The position numbers and the translations under genes are program-made. The notes under the pieces were generated by a model. That model was not told where the DNA came from. It ran no database searches and saw nothing but the letters and a program-made list of their open reading frames with translations. Shown here one piece after another: positions 46,297 to 55,162 of a stretch of 64,000 nt of DNA (the first letter of the stretch is position 1; each line of letters begins with the position of its first letter). The stretch covers positions 1 to 64,000 of the forward strand of contig CAIWXX010000009.1 of the NCBI GenBank assembly GCA_903916735.1, written 5' to 3'. The DNA is from an uncultured Acidobacteriota bacterium. Lineage in GTDB: Bacteria; Acidobacteriota; CAIWXX01.

Positions 46297-47753
46297 AAAC
46301 ACAAAGCATTTTTCCCAAATCACGTCCCGGCGTCAGTGGTGCATCCATCATCGACGCCGATTTCGACACTGGTCCGACAGACGCAAGCTGGTTCGATCCG
46401 GCGGATGTGCGTGAGGATTCCATCGGGCTGCCGGAGATGTCGGAAGTCGACGTGGTCAGGCATTTCACCAATCTCAGCCGTGCTGCTCATGGAGTTGATA
46501 ACGGTCCTTATCCTCTGGGCTCTTGTACGATGAAGTACAACCCGAAGAGGAACGACGTGTTGTCCACGCTGGATGGATTTGCCCATGCTCATCCTCGCCA
46601 GCCTGAGCCGACGCTCCAGGGTCTGTGGGACATGATGCTGGAGCTTCAGGAGTTTATTGCTGAAATAACCGGGATGGATTTCGTGAGCCTGCAACCGGCC
46701 GCCGGAGCGCATGGCGAATTTGCAGGATTGCTCGCGATTCGCCGACATTTCGAACAACTGCATCACGATCGAAATATCATCCTTATACCTGACTCTGCCC
46801 ATGGAACAAATCCGGCAAGCGCCGCCATGGTCGGCTATCAATGCAAGATCATTCCAACCACCTCGGATGGAATGATGGATCTCGATGCGATGGAACATCA
46901 CCTTGACCAGCGCGTCGCGGGACTCATGCTCACAAATCCGTCAACTCTGGGGCTCTTCGATGAGAATATCCAGAAAATCGCCGAGAAAATACATGCCAAT
47001 GGATCTTTGCTTTACTACGACGGAGCCAATTTGAATGCCATTATGGGAATCACGAGGCCGGGCGATATGGGTTTTGATGTCGTCCATATCAATACGCACA
47101 AGACGCTTTCAACGCCTCATGGTGGAGGGGGTCCTGGCGCCGGCCCTGTCGGTGTTAAGGCTTTTTTGGAAAAATATCTGCCGGCGCCGGTCATCCGCCG
47201 GATCCATGGCCGAGCGGCGCCGGATGATAACCGGCCTATGAGCGCGGGCCGGGTCAAGTCATTTTTCGGGCATGTGGAAGTTCTCCTGCGTGCATACTGT
47301 TATATCCTCACAAACGGCGCTGATGGTTTGAGGACGGCATCGGAGAATGCGGTCTTAAACGCCAATTACATGAGGGCGCGGCTCGCGGATCTGCTCCCTC
47401 CTGTTTTTGCGCAGAGGTGCATGCATGAGTGTCTCCTGAGCGGAGGATCACTCAAGGTGAACGCATTCGACTTCGTCAAGCGGCTCATCGATTTCGGCGT
47501 TCACCCACCGACACTCGTTGGAGCGGGTTGTGTTCATTTCGCCAAGGAGTATGATGCCGCGATGCTCATCGAACCCACCGAAAGCGAATCACGGATATCA
47601 CTCGATTTCATCATTGAACAGTTCCGGAGGGTGGCGCGCGAGGCTGCTGTGGCACCTTATATGATCGAGACGGCACCACACACCACTGACGTCGCCAAAA
47701 TCATCAAAGATCAGAATGCTTGGATTCAGCTATTGGAAGCGACAAAATATTGA
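46293..47753 (+). CDS. gcvPB: glycine dehydrogenase (decarboxylating) subunit 2
   Basis: C-terminal, PLP-binding half of the P protein. 486 residues from ATG 46293, which overlaps the gcvPA stop. The PLP lysine is in INTHKTLSTPHGGGGPGAG; GSCTMKYNPKRN and AHGEFAGLLAIR are typical. The frame extends upstream but the overlap start matches the family N-terminus. Confidence 0.95.
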   Translation: MKTQSIFPKSRPGVSGASIIDADFDTGPTDASWFDPADVREDSIGLPEMSEVDVVRHFTNLSRAAHGVDNGPYPLGSCTMKYNPKRNDVLSTLDGFAHAHPRQPEPTLQGLWDMMLELQEFIAEITGMDFVSLQPAAGAHGEFAGLLAIRRHFEQLHHDRNIILIPDSAHGTNPASAAMVGYQCKIIPTTSDGMMDLDAMEHHLDQRVAGLMLTNPSTLGLFDENIQKIAEKIHANGSLLYYDGANLNAIMGITRPGDMGFDVVHINTHKTLSTPHGGGGPGAGPVGVKAFLEKYLPAPVIRRIHGRAAPDDNRPMSAGRVKSFFGHVEVLLRAYCYILTNGADGLRTASENAVLNANYMRARLADLLPPVFAQRCMHECLLSGGSLKVNAFDFVKRLIDFGVHPPTLVGAGCVHFAKEYDAAMLIEPTESESRISLDFIIEQFRRVAREAAVAPYMIETAPHTTDVAKIIKDQNAWIQLLEATKY

Positions 47754-47855
47754 AGGCGATCGAATAACGAAAGTCGGAGTGGTGATACGCTGGAATGAAT
47801 TGAATGGCCTCGAAAGAGCATGGCGCTGGATTTTTCTTATGATGAGGACGGCCCT

Positions 47856-48311
47856 ATGAATCTTCCCAATTTTAGAGAAAGCACGATTCTTGTTGTCGAT
47901 GATTCCGTGATGATGCGTGTGCTGATGACGCGCCTTCTCAAGCAAACCGGCTTTGCCAATATCCTTGAGGCTGAAAATGGGCAAATTGGGCTGGATGTCC
48001 TGCACTCGCACCAAGTCGATCTCGTTTTGCTCGATATCCAGATGCCGGTCATGGATGGTTATAAGACACTCGAACTCATCAAAGCAGATCCGGAGTTGAA
48101 GGATGTGTCCGTGATCATGGTGACGGCCGTGGAGCTCATCGAGAGCGTCGCTCGTTGCATCGAAATGGGCGCTGATGACTACATGCCAAAACTTTTCAAC
48201 TCGATTTTGCTGACGGCCAAGATCGAAAGCAGCCTGGAGCTGCGTTATCTGCGCCGCCTGATTCAAGAACGAGAGCGTGGTGAGAGTGAGGGCTGCGTTC
48301 GAATGCCATGA
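47856..48311 (+). CDS. single-domain response regulator
   Basis: Receiver protein, 151 residues from ATG 47856 (ATG 47820 adds 12). VVDDS acidic pocket, phospho-acceptor Asp in LLLDIQMPVMDGY-like LVLLDIQMPVMDG, VTA and the Lys in DDYMPKLFN. The C-terminal NSILLTAKIESSLE resembles receivers attached to adenylate/guanylate cyclases, but no output domain follows here. Orphan: no kinase adjacent. Confidence 0.87.
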   Translation: MNLPNFRESTILVVDDSVMMRVLMTRLLKQTGFANILEAENGQIGLDVLHSHQVDLVLLDIQMPVMDGYKTLELIKADPELKDVSVIMVTAVELIESVARCIEMGADDYMPKLFNSILLTAKIESSLELRYLRRLIQERERGESEGCVRMP

Positions 48312-48402
48312 GAAGCCGTGCCCGGCTCTCACGATGTGCGTCTCTGCCGAAAAAGATATCATGTCGCGGATTGGGGGTTCTAGGCACGGTGTCGCTGTCG
48401 AT

Positions 48403-48431
48403 TTGACACCGCCTCAGGTCATTGCTAAATT
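48403..48431 (+). promoter_or_regulatory. strong promoter of the Lol-like operon
   Basis: TTGACA (48403-48408, consensus), 17-bp spacer, TAAATT (48426-48431); start near 48438, giving an 88-nt leader that contains a short ORF. Confidence 0.65.
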
Positions 48432-48487
48432 ACGCTTGTGGTTCGCGGAAGCTGGAAATACTCGGCAGGAGCATCCAGGTGTAAGCG

Positions 48488-48526
48488 ATGGCGGAGGATT
48501 TCAACATGCCCGGACCCGCTAATTGA
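48488..48526 (+). CDS. 12-codon leader ORF coupled to the lipoprotein gene
   Basis: ATG 48488 reads MAEDFNMPGPAN and stops at TGA 48524-48526, whose A is the first base of the lipoprotein ATG (TGATG). AGGTG and GGAG lie upstream of the ORF, and another GGAGG (48492-48496) serves its internal ATG, while the lipoprotein ATG itself has no other ribosome site. Reinitiation or an attenuation role is possible. Confidence 0.45.
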   Translation: MAEDFNMPGPAN

Positions 48527-49356
48527 TGAGACGAAGACTAGCCTGCGTATTGTTGTTGGTATCCCTATCAGGGTGTACGGTTGCGCGGAAACCCCCTAAG
48601 GTTACTCCTCAGATAGTCATCGTACACACATTAAGCGAAGCCATCTCGCGATATGACGAACAATGCCTGCCGCGGGATCGTCTGCATGCTCAAACCACCA
48701 TCGAGTATCGTTCCGGCGAAACCAAGCGCAGTTTCAATGCGGCTCTTTATATCGATACGATCAATCACAAAGTCAGGTTGCGTGCAGATGCATACTTCAT
48801 CGCGATTTTCGACATGAGCTTTGAATCGGATCAATTCTCCGTCTTGGTGCCCAGCATGAAAACTCTTTATAAAGGGCAAGGCGACAACTTCCGGGGATTT
48901 GCTTTGCAGGATCTGAGCGAAGCTCTGAGTCCTCGATTGCTCCCGACAACGGGAGGTCAGATTCTGCTTGAAGAGGATCAGCGGAGCGTCGTTCTGACGG
49001 AAATGGTTCAATCCGAAAGCGGCGAATACCGGCCGAATCAGAAAATCTTTCTGACTCGTCCCGACCTTCTCCTCGTGCGGCGAAGCCTGTATTACCCGAC
49101 CGGTATGCTGAAGAGCGATCTGACTTATTCGAGGCCGCGTCTATTCCAAATCGGCACATTTCCGTCGCGCGTGTCCCTCACGCGCCCCTGGCAGAACATC
49201 TCGGTCATATTAAATCTTGAAAAATTGGACAGCCCGACTTTTTTCAATTCTGGAATGTTCATAATTGAGATCCCTCCCAAGACAAAAACAGTTGACCTGG
49301 AATCGAATATGAGTGAGGATATCTTGTTTAGGACGAGTGATGGGAGTAATAAGTAA
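48526..49356 (+). CDS. LolB/DUF4292-like outer-membrane lipoprotein
   Basis: 276-residue lipoprotein: signal LACVLLLVSLSGC with lipobox Cys17. The body is an antiparallel beta protein of the LolA/LolB type: alternating strands ALYIDTINHKVRLRADAYF, FESDQFSVLVPSMKTLYKG and a FLTRPDLLLVRRSLYYPTG strand pair. First structural gene of a five-gene operon with permease, ATPase, small membrane protein and LolA, so a role in lipoprotein reception at the outer membrane is inferred. Overlaps the permease gene by 17 bases. Confidence 0.7.
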   Translation: MRRRLACVLLLVSLSGCTVARKPPKVTPQIVIVHTLSEAISRYDEQCLPRDRLHAQTTIEYRSGETKRSFNAALYIDTINHKVRLRADAYFIAIFDMSFESDQFSVLVPSMKTLYKGQGDNFRGFALQDLSEALSPRLLPTTGGQILLEEDQRSVVLTEMVQSESGEYRPNQKIFLTRPDLLLVRRSLYYPTGMLKSDLTYSRPRLFQIGTFPSRVSLTRPWQNISVILNLEKLDSPTFFNSGMFIIEIPPKTKTVDLESNMSEDILFRTSDGSNK

Positions 49357-50449
49357 ATTAGCCGCCTCAAACCTCTTCTACCGGAAGACTAAAGCGATCG
49401 TTTCCATTCTTGCGGTGGCACTCGGCATCATTCTCGTCACCGTGCTTGTCGGGCTTGCCGATGGGACTCTCAACGAGTACGCCAACCGCATCGAACGGAT
49501 CGGCGCCGACATTATCCTGCAACCACCTGGATCATCGGCGCTTTTCGCTTTCAGTGGTGGTGTCCTGCCGATCAAGCTCAAGGGAAAAATTACGCTTCTT
49601 CCAGGGGTCCGGATTGTTTCACCTGTTCTCATGACGGCGGGTGCCAAGGTCAAGGATGCCGTGGTGCTCATATGGGGCATTGATGCTGCGACCTATGATC
49701 AAGTGGGGGTCGGAATCAAAATTCTCCAAGGGAGAATGTTTCAGGGCCAATACGAAGTCGTCATTGATACGGTGTGGGCGTCGAGCAAAAACCAGAAGGT
49801 CGGTGATACGATTGAGCTTCTTGGAAAGACTTTTAATATTGTCGGAATGAGGATGGCTGGAGATAGCGGCCGAATTCTAGTGCCCATCGAAACGCTCCAA
49901 AGCCTGATGTCGACCGAAGGCAAGGCCTCTCTTTTCCTCATTTCCGCCACGTCGGCCTCGGCCGTTCAACCCTTGGTTGCGCGATTAAAGAAGGAATTTC
50001 CCGGTTATAACCCGATCATTTCTGCGACGTATACTCAGGCGCTTATCGATAATGCCATGGCTTTTAAGCAGTTTGTTATCGTCGTAACGGCGCTCTCGGT
50101 TGTCGTCAGTTTTCTCGTGATTCTCTTGGCGATGTACACATCCGTAGTCGAGCGTACGAAAGAAATCGGTATTTTAAAGGCAATCGGAGCCGGCAAGGTT
50201 TTTATTATTCGAGCCATTTTGCTGGAGTCGATTCTGCTCACATTGATTGGCGTTGGCAGCGGTTATGGCCTTTCATATTTTACAAAAATTTGGCTGAATC
50301 ATATTTACCCTTCTCTGACTGTTGATCTCACCTGGCACCGTATGTTGATGGCGGGAATGTGGGCGATGGCAGGAGGACTTATTGGATCGCTTTATCCGGC
50401 CATTCGAGCAAGCCGGCTTGATCCTGTGGAAACAATGGTATTTGAATGA
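49340..50449 (+). CDS. FtsX/MacB/LolC-type ABC permease
   Basis: 369 residues from ATG 49340. Topology typical of type VII ABC transporters: TM1 about 18-40 ([20 protein letters not shown]), a large periplasmic domain (about 45-240), then three helices: [38 protein letters not shown] and [19 protein letters not shown]. The cytoplasmic [14 protein letters not shown] is the conserved FtsX coupling motif. ATGA overlap with the ATPase. Such permeases extract substrates from the inner membrane outward; lipoprotein export is inferred from lolA in the operon, macrolide-type export being the alternative. Confidence 0.87.
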   Translation: MGVISKLAASNLFYRKTKAIVSILAVALGIILVTVLVGLADGTLNEYANRIERIGADIILQPPGSSALFAFSGGVLPIKLKGKITLLPGVRIVSPVLMTAGAKVKDAVVLIWGIDAATYDQVGVGIKILQGRMFQGQYEVVIDTVWASSKNQKVGDTIELLGKTFNIVGMRMAGDSGRILVPIETLQSLMSTEGKASLFLISATSASAVQPLVARLKKEFPGYNPIISATYTQALIDNAMAFKQFVIVVTALSVVVSFLVILLAMYTSVVERTKEIGILKAIGAGKVFIIRAILLESILLTLIGVGSGYGLSYFTKIWLNHIYPSLTVDLTWHRMLMAGMWAMAGGLIGSLYPAIRASRLDPVETMVFE

Positions 50450-51165
50450 GCGCCCCCGATTTTATCCTGCGGACAATCGACCTTATCAAGGTGTATCGCT
50501 CCGGAAAAGTGGATGTCCCTGCTCTTCAGGGTGTGGATGTCGGGATCGAGAGAGGCGAGTATGTCGCCATCATGGGTCCTTCAGGTTGTGGCAAATCGAC
50601 GCTGCTTCATCTGCTGGGCGGCCTTGACCATCCGACATCAGGCAAAGTTTTTCTGGATAACATAGAGATTTCCAGCTGTTCTGATGGCCAGCGGACTCGG
50701 TTGCGGCGTGAGCGTGTTGGATTTGTTTTCCAGAGATTCAATTTGCTGCCGACGCTGTCGGTTCTTGGGAATCTGGAAGTCGCCAGAGCGATCCATTCCA
50801 ACGGAGCCATGATGGTGCCGTATGGACGACTCCGGGAGATGCTCGTTTTGGTCGGGCTTGAATCCAAGATGCGCAGGAAGCCGTCTGAGTTAAGCCTCGG
50901 CGAACAGCAGCGCGTCGCGATCGCGCGAGCTCTTATCCATCAACCGGCGATCGTGCTAGCCGATGAACCGACCGGGAATCTCGACACGACCAACTCCATG
51001 AACATCCTGCGCCTCTTGCAGGAACTCAACCGGACTCTCAAGCAAACCATTGTGATGATCACACACAATCCGGAAGCCGCTGCTGTCGGCCATCGGATCA
51101 TCGAAATGCGGGACGGAAAGGTTGTCTCAGGCGCTACCTCCCGAGCTCCCGCCGTTATTCCTTGA
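50446..51165 (+). CDS. LolD/MacB-type ABC transporter ATP-binding protein
   Basis: 239-residue ATPase with Walker [10 protein letters not shown], signature [15 protein letters not shown] (usually LSGGQQQR), Walker [13 protein letters not shown] and switch His in MITHNPE. The EPTGNLDT form places it with LolD/FtsE/MacB ATPases. It starts in the stop of the permease and is directly followed by the small membrane protein (TGA then ATG). Confidence 0.93.
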   Translation: MSAPDFILRTIDLIKVYRSGKVDVPALQGVDVGIERGEYVAIMGPSGCGKSTLLHLLGGLDHPTSGKVFLDNIEISSCSDGQRTRLRRERVGFVFQRFNLLPTLSVLGNLEVARAIHSNGAMMVPYGRLREMLVLVGLESKMRRKPSELSLGEQQRVAIARALIHQPAIVLADEPTGNLDTTNSMNILRLLQELNRTLKQTIVMITHNPEAAAVGHRIIEMRDGKVVSGATSRAPAVIP

Positions 51166-51531
51166 ATGAATCGTAACCCTCTGCTCCGCTTCTGGTTTAA
51201 CGTTCTTTTCTGGTCGTTCGGGCGAGGGACGTGGCAATATGATATCCTTTGCGGTGCCATCATGGTGTTCCTCTTTCTCACGCCGACATCGATGTTTTTC
51301 TCCGGAATTGAAAAGGACCCGTTTAACCCGGTACAGAAAATCGTCGAACTTCAAAAAATCCATTCTGACTTGTATCTGCTGATCATCCTCAATCCAAATG
51401 CCAAAGAAGCGGGCGATGTCCTCGATAAAAAATGGCAGGATTTTGACAAGCGGACTCAGCATCACTTTGCAAGAAAGGCTTTTTATGATGAGAAGGGCCA
51501 TACATTGGGCTATATTCTTTCTTCTCCTTAG
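51166..51531 (+). CDS. small membrane protein of the Lol-like operon
   Basis: 121 residues, unknown function. N-terminal cytoplasmic RFWFNVLFWSFGRGTWQYD, one clear membrane helix (ILCGAIMVFLFLTPTSMFF, about 27-46), then a periplasmic helical tail rich in Asp/Lys. RGTWQYD..FLFLTP resembles short proteins I recall next to lolA in Acidobacteriota-type genomes. It has no gap to the ATPase gene, and the lolA start lies inside its end, so it is part of the operon and probably of the same machine. Confidence 0.75.
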   Translation: MNRNPLLRFWFNVLFWSFGRGTWQYDILCGAIMVFLFLTPTSMFFSGIEKDPFNPVQKIVELQKIHSDLYLLIILNPNAKEAGDVLDKKWQDFDKRTQHHFARKAFYDEKGHTLGYILSSP

Positions 51532-52132
51532 TACCGTTCCGGCTCTCCACGCGACCGCAGTGGAGGATGTCCTCCGCGGCATGGAAAAAGCGGGGAATAC
51601 TCTGAAAACGTTTAGCGCGGATTTTGTTCGAGAACGAGTTTTTCTCATCGCCGAAGAGAAAAACAGCGACAATGGCAAATTCTTCTTTGAAAAAGCCGGG
51701 AAAATGGTTTGGGAGTTCCAAACGCCAACCGTGCGCACTGTTCTCATCGAATCCAACCGAGTTTCGACCTACCAGCCGTCAATCAAGCAACTTCAGAGAA
51801 TTAAGCTGGATGAGCAGAAAATGGGCGAGTTTCAAATGATCGGATTCGGCGGCAGCTCCAAGAGCTTGACCGATAAATATATTGTGAAACTGCTCGGCGA
51901 AGATGCCGCTGCTTTTCACCTTGAATTAACTCCGCGTTCCATCGATTCTTCGCTCTTCACAAAAATCGAACTCTGGATCAATAGGACAGCTTTAGTTCCG
52001 AGCGGGATCAAGTTTTATGAAAAAACAACGGATGAAACAACAATCCGTTTTACCGGTCTCCAGATCAATCCTGTTCTCCCATCTTCCCGATTCAAGATAT
52101 CGGTGCCACCCGGCACCACGATCATTGAGTGA
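51485..52132 (+). CDS. lolA: outer-membrane lipoprotein carrier LolA
   Basis: Periplasmic chaperone moving lipoproteins from the inner-membrane ABC transporter to the outer membrane. About 215 residues from ATG 51485/51488. Signal peptide AIHWAIFFLLLSTVPALHA; LolA-like LKTFSADFVRERVF, GKFFFEKAGKMVWEFQTP and C-terminal IRFTGLQINPVLPSSRFKIS. It overlaps the preceding gene by 47 bases and closes the operon. Confidence 0.87.
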   Translation: MMRRAIHWAIFFLLLSTVPALHATAVEDVLRGMEKAGNTLKTFSADFVRERVFLIAEEKNSDNGKFFFEKAGKMVWEFQTPTVRTVLIESNRVSTYQPSIKQLQRIKLDEQKMGEFQMIGFGGSSKSLTDKYIVKLLGEDAAAFHLELTPRSIDSSLFTKIELWINRTALVPSGIKFYEKTTDETTIRFTGLQINPVLPSSRFKISVPPGTTIIE

Positions 52133-52285
52133 CAGCCGCGGGATTTCAGTTCAACGGCCGATGAAAAGGTGGTCAAAGAAGTGGTGTGCGGATCATATCT
52201 GAATGCTGTCATTGTACGTCACAATATCTTCTTCACAGAAGACTCTCTCTCGCAGGAGAAGATATAAACCAGTCAAGGAGCATCG

Positions 52286-53446
52286 ATGAAAGTTCACGAG
52301 TATCAGGCAAAGGCCATATTACGCAAGTACAGTGTTGCTTGCCCGAGAGGCGAAGTCGCCTATACGCCGTCGGAAGCGCGTGACATTGCCGCTCGACTCG
52401 GCAAGAAAGTCGTTGTCAAGGCGCAGATTCATGCCGGCGGCCGCGGCAAGGGTGGGGGCATCAAGCTTGCTGCGACCCCTGATGAAGCTGAAAAAGCGGC
52501 CAAAGAAGTGATCGGAATGTGCCTCAAGACATATCAAACAGGACCTCAAGGCCGGATTGTCAAGCGCGTTCTCGTCGAGGAAGCATCCGACATCAAAAAG
52601 GAATTGTATCTCGGTATAGTCATCGACAGGCGCACGGCTGCTCCTGTCATAATGGCATCCCGTTCAGGTGGAGTCGAGATCGAGAAAGTCGCCGAACTGA
52701 CTCCTGAGCTCATTTTCAGAGAGTATATCGATATCACAGCAGGCTTCCAGCCCTATCAGGCGCGTAAACTCGCGTTTGCCATGAGGCTCCCATCGACAGT
52801 GCTCTCGAAAGCAATAGCTTTCATGCAGGCTCTCTACCGTGTCTTTCAGGAATCGGATGCGTCGCTTGTCGAGATCAATCCGCTCATTCTTACTGAAGAC
52901 GATAACCTCCTGGCGCTTGATGCCAAGATCAACTTTGATGATAACGCGCTCACACGGCATCCTGATATCCGGGAAATGCGCGATCTCGAAGAGGAAGATC
53001 CACTGGAGGTTGAAGCCTCGAAATACAACCTTAATTACATCAAGCTGGATGGCAACATCGGTTGCATGGTTAATGGCGCCGGGCTGGCGATGGCAACCAT
53101 GGATATCATCAAGCTGGCGGGTGGTTCGCCGGCGAATTTCCTTGATGTCGGCGGTGGTGCCAGCGAGGAACAGGTCAAGAATGCTTTCCGAATACTTCTG
53201 TCCGATAAAAATGTCAAAGCAGTCCTTATCAATATTTTTGGCGGAATCGTTCGCTGTGACATCGTCGCTCAGGGAATTGTGAGAGCCGCACAGGAGTTGG
53301 GGCTTCATGTGCCGATGGTGGTCCGCATCGAGGGGACTAATGTGGAACAGGGTCGAGCGATCCTCCAGGAATCCGGTTTGAACTTTACGGTTGCAACCGG
53401 AATGAAGGATGCCGCTGAAAAAGTCGTCGCGGTCAGCAGAGGATAA
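52286..53446 (+). CDS. sucC: succinyl-CoA synthetase (ADP-forming) beta subunit
   Basis: 386 residues. ATP-grasp N-terminus [29 protein letters not shown], and C-terminal CoA-ligase domain with [17 protein letters not shown] and [16 protein letters not shown] six bases before the ATG. With sucD makes ATP from succinyl-CoA or runs in reverse. Confidence 0.96.
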   Translation: MKVHEYQAKAILRKYSVACPRGEVAYTPSEARDIAARLGKKVVVKAQIHAGGRGKGGGIKLAATPDEAEKAAKEVIGMCLKTYQTGPQGRIVKRVLVEEASDIKKELYLGIVIDRRTAAPVIMASRSGGVEIEKVAELTPELIFREYIDITAGFQPYQARKLAFAMRLPSTVLSKAIAFMQALYRVFQESDASLVEINPLILTEDDNLLALDAKINFDDNALTRHPDIREMRDLEEEDPLEVEASKYNLNYIKLDGNIGCMVNGAGLAMATMDIIKLAGGSPANFLDVGGGASEEQVKNAFRILLSDKNVKAVLINIFGGIVRCDIVAQGIVRAAQELGLHVPMVVRIEGTNVEQGRAILQESGLNFTVATGMKDAAEKVVAVSRG

Positions 53447-53452
53447 GCAAGA

Positions 53453-54325
53453 ATGAGCATACTTATCGACCAAAAAACCAGAGTCGTCGTTCAGGGAATC
53501 ACAGGGAAGGAGGGTTCCTTCCATGCGAAACAATGCGTGGCATATGGAACGAAGATCGTTGCAGGGACTTCGCCGGGCAAAGGCGGGACATCTGTGGACG
53601 GTATTCCTGTTTTCAACACAGTTGCCGAGGCGGTTGAGAAGGAAGGGGCAACAGCGTCACTGATCTTCGTCCCACCGATGTTTGCCGCCGATGCCGTGCT
53701 TGAAGCGATTGATGGAAAACTCGATCTGGTCGTCTGCATCACAGAAGGAATCCCGACGGCTGATATGCTTCGAGTGAAAAATGTCATCATGCGTTCGAAA
53801 ACCCGTCTCATCGGCCCGAACTGCCCGGGCATCATATCCCCGGGAAAAGCGAAGCTGGGAATCATGCCGGCGCGCATTCATCAAGAGGGACCGGTCGGGG
53901 TTATTTCCAGATCCGGAACGCTCACTTACGAAGCCGTTTGGCAACTCACATGCCTGGGCATCGGCCAATCGACATGTATCGGCATCGGAGGCGATCCGAT
54001 CATCGGCTCAACCTTCCTTGATCTGCTTCCGCTCTTTTCAGCGGATCGAGATACGAAAGCACTCGTCATGATCGGTGAAATCGGAGGTTCGGCGGAACAG
54101 GAAGCGGCTCAGTACATTAAGGCTCATTATAAAATGCCGGTCGTCGGATTCATCGCAGGGCAGACGGCACCTCCAGGACGTCGTATGGGACATGCCGGTG
54201 CCATTATTTCAGGGGGCAAGGAAACAGCCGAAGAAAAAATGCGCATCATGGAAGAAGCCGGGATAACCGTGGCACGGAGCCCGGCGGAGATCGGCGAGAA
54301 GATTAAGAGCCTGATCAAGTCATAA
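53453..54325 (+). CDS. sucD: succinyl-CoA synthetase alpha subunit
   Basis: 290 residues. CoA-binding domain with [13 protein letters not shown] and GTSPGKGG; the phosphorylated His is in [10 protein letters not shown] (about 245), and [12 protein letters not shown] is conserved. Six bases after sucC; a hairpin lies three bases after the stop. Confidence 0.96.
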   Translation: MSILIDQKTRVVVQGITGKEGSFHAKQCVAYGTKIVAGTSPGKGGTSVDGIPVFNTVAEAVEKEGATASLIFVPPMFAADAVLEAIDGKLDLVVCITEGIPTADMLRVKNVIMRSKTRLIGPNCPGIISPGKAKLGIMPARIHQEGPVGVISRSGTLTYEAVWQLTCLGIGQSTCIGIGGDPIIGSTFLDLLPLFSADRDTKALVMIGEIGGSAEQEAAQYIKAHYKMPVVGFIAGQTAPPGRRMGHAGAIISGGKETAEEKMRIMEEAGITVARSPAEIGEKIKSLIKS

Positions 54326-54327
54326 GG

Positions 54328-54357
54328 GTGAGGGCAGCCGCTGCAAGCTGCCCGCAC
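54328..54357 (+). terminator. hairpin between sucD and ndk
   Basis: GGGCAGC (54332-54338) and GCTGCCC (54347-54353) pair around an 8-nt loop; GTG/CAC extend the stem past one mismatch. No T run follows, so intrinsic termination would be weak. Confidence 0.4.
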
Positions 54358-54441
54358 GTGGATTTCATGTGCCGATCGCGCTCCGCCGAAAACCGCCATG
54401 ATGAACTTGGAATCGAAAATTCATACTTTGTTGGAGGTCGT

Positions 54442-54858
54442 ATGATACAGAAGACACTAACGATGCTGAAGCCGGATACGATGGCAGCGGGAAACGCAGG
54501 GAAGATCATTGCGATGCTTGAATCTGAAGGATTCGCAATCATTGGAATGAAGCTGTTCCGCCTGACAGCGGAAAAAGCCGGGCGGTTTTATGCCGTCCAT
54601 CGAGAAAGGCCATTCTATTCGAGCCTCGTTAGTTTCATGTCGGAAGGGCCGGTCATCGCGATGGTTCTTGAGCGCGAGGACGCCATTCAACATCTGCGGA
54701 AGGTCATGGGAGCCACCGACCCCGCAAAAGCAGACCCCGGAACAATCCGGAAACTCTTTGCCAGCTCAATCGAACACAATGCGATCCATGGATCCGATTC
54801 TGAAGCCTCGGCGCAATTCGAGATCGGCTTTTTTTTCTCGCAGCTGGAGCAGCTGTAA
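54442..54858 (+). CDS. ndk: nucleoside diphosphate kinase
   Basis: 138 residues from ATG 54442, preceded by TTGGAGG. Starts IQKTLTMLKPDTM; the phospho-His is His116 in NAIHGSDS. Balances nucleoside triphosphate pools; here it sits after the ATP-forming sucCD genes. The frame stays open upstream but the family start is clear. Confidence 0.96.
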   Translation: MIQKTLTMLKPDTMAAGNAGKIIAMLESEGFAIIGMKLFRLTAEKAGRFYAVHRERPFYSSLVSFMSEGPVIAMVLEREDAIQHLRKVMGATDPAKADPGTIRKLFASSIEHNAIHGSDSEASAQFEIGFFFSQLEQL

Positions 54859-54937
54859 AAATATTGATTCGCAATCGAAATCTCTCATCACGGGTGAGCC
54901 CGTCGGATGTGAGCCGGCATAAAAATTTGAAATTCCT

Positions 54938-54966
54938 TTGACTTCCTTCTTGCCGTCCTGTATCTT
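54938..54966 (+). promoter_or_regulatory. promoter upstream of kamA
   Basis: TTGACT (54938-54943), 17-bp spacer, TATCTT (54961-54966); start near 54973. The resulting kamA leader is about 190 nt and contains the 45-codon frame below. Confidence 0.55.
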
Positions 54967-54979
54967 CCATTATTGTGGT

Positions 54980-55117
54980 ATGCATAGATCTCACCACAAG
55001 ATATTGTATGAAATGATGAATAATGGAGCGGATGTCGCCATTGGCGTCTGGAGCGCGTTGATGCCGGTTTTGGTATTCGCCGGAATTGGTATTATCCGCA
55101 TTGCTCTCCGGGTCTGA
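54980..55117 (+). CDS. possible 45-residue membrane microprotein
   Basis: ATG 54980 to TGA 55115-55117 reads a short polar start and one membrane helix (VWSALMPVLVFAGIGIIRIA). No ribosome site; the ATG lies only about 7 nt after the predicted transcription start, so it would be nearly leaderless. Plausible but unproven; could be just kamA leader. Confidence 0.35.
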   Translation: MHRSHHKILYEMMNNGADVAIGVWSALMPVLVFAGIGIIRIALRV

Positions 55118-55162
55118 AATGGTCACAGCAGAATGAGAACACAGACAGAAGGGAAGGACACC

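Noticed and set aside
48277-48522. 81-codon frame before the Lol-like operon
   Set aside because: Spans the TTGACA promoter and ends within the leader; no ribosome site; unrelated to the coupled short ORF.
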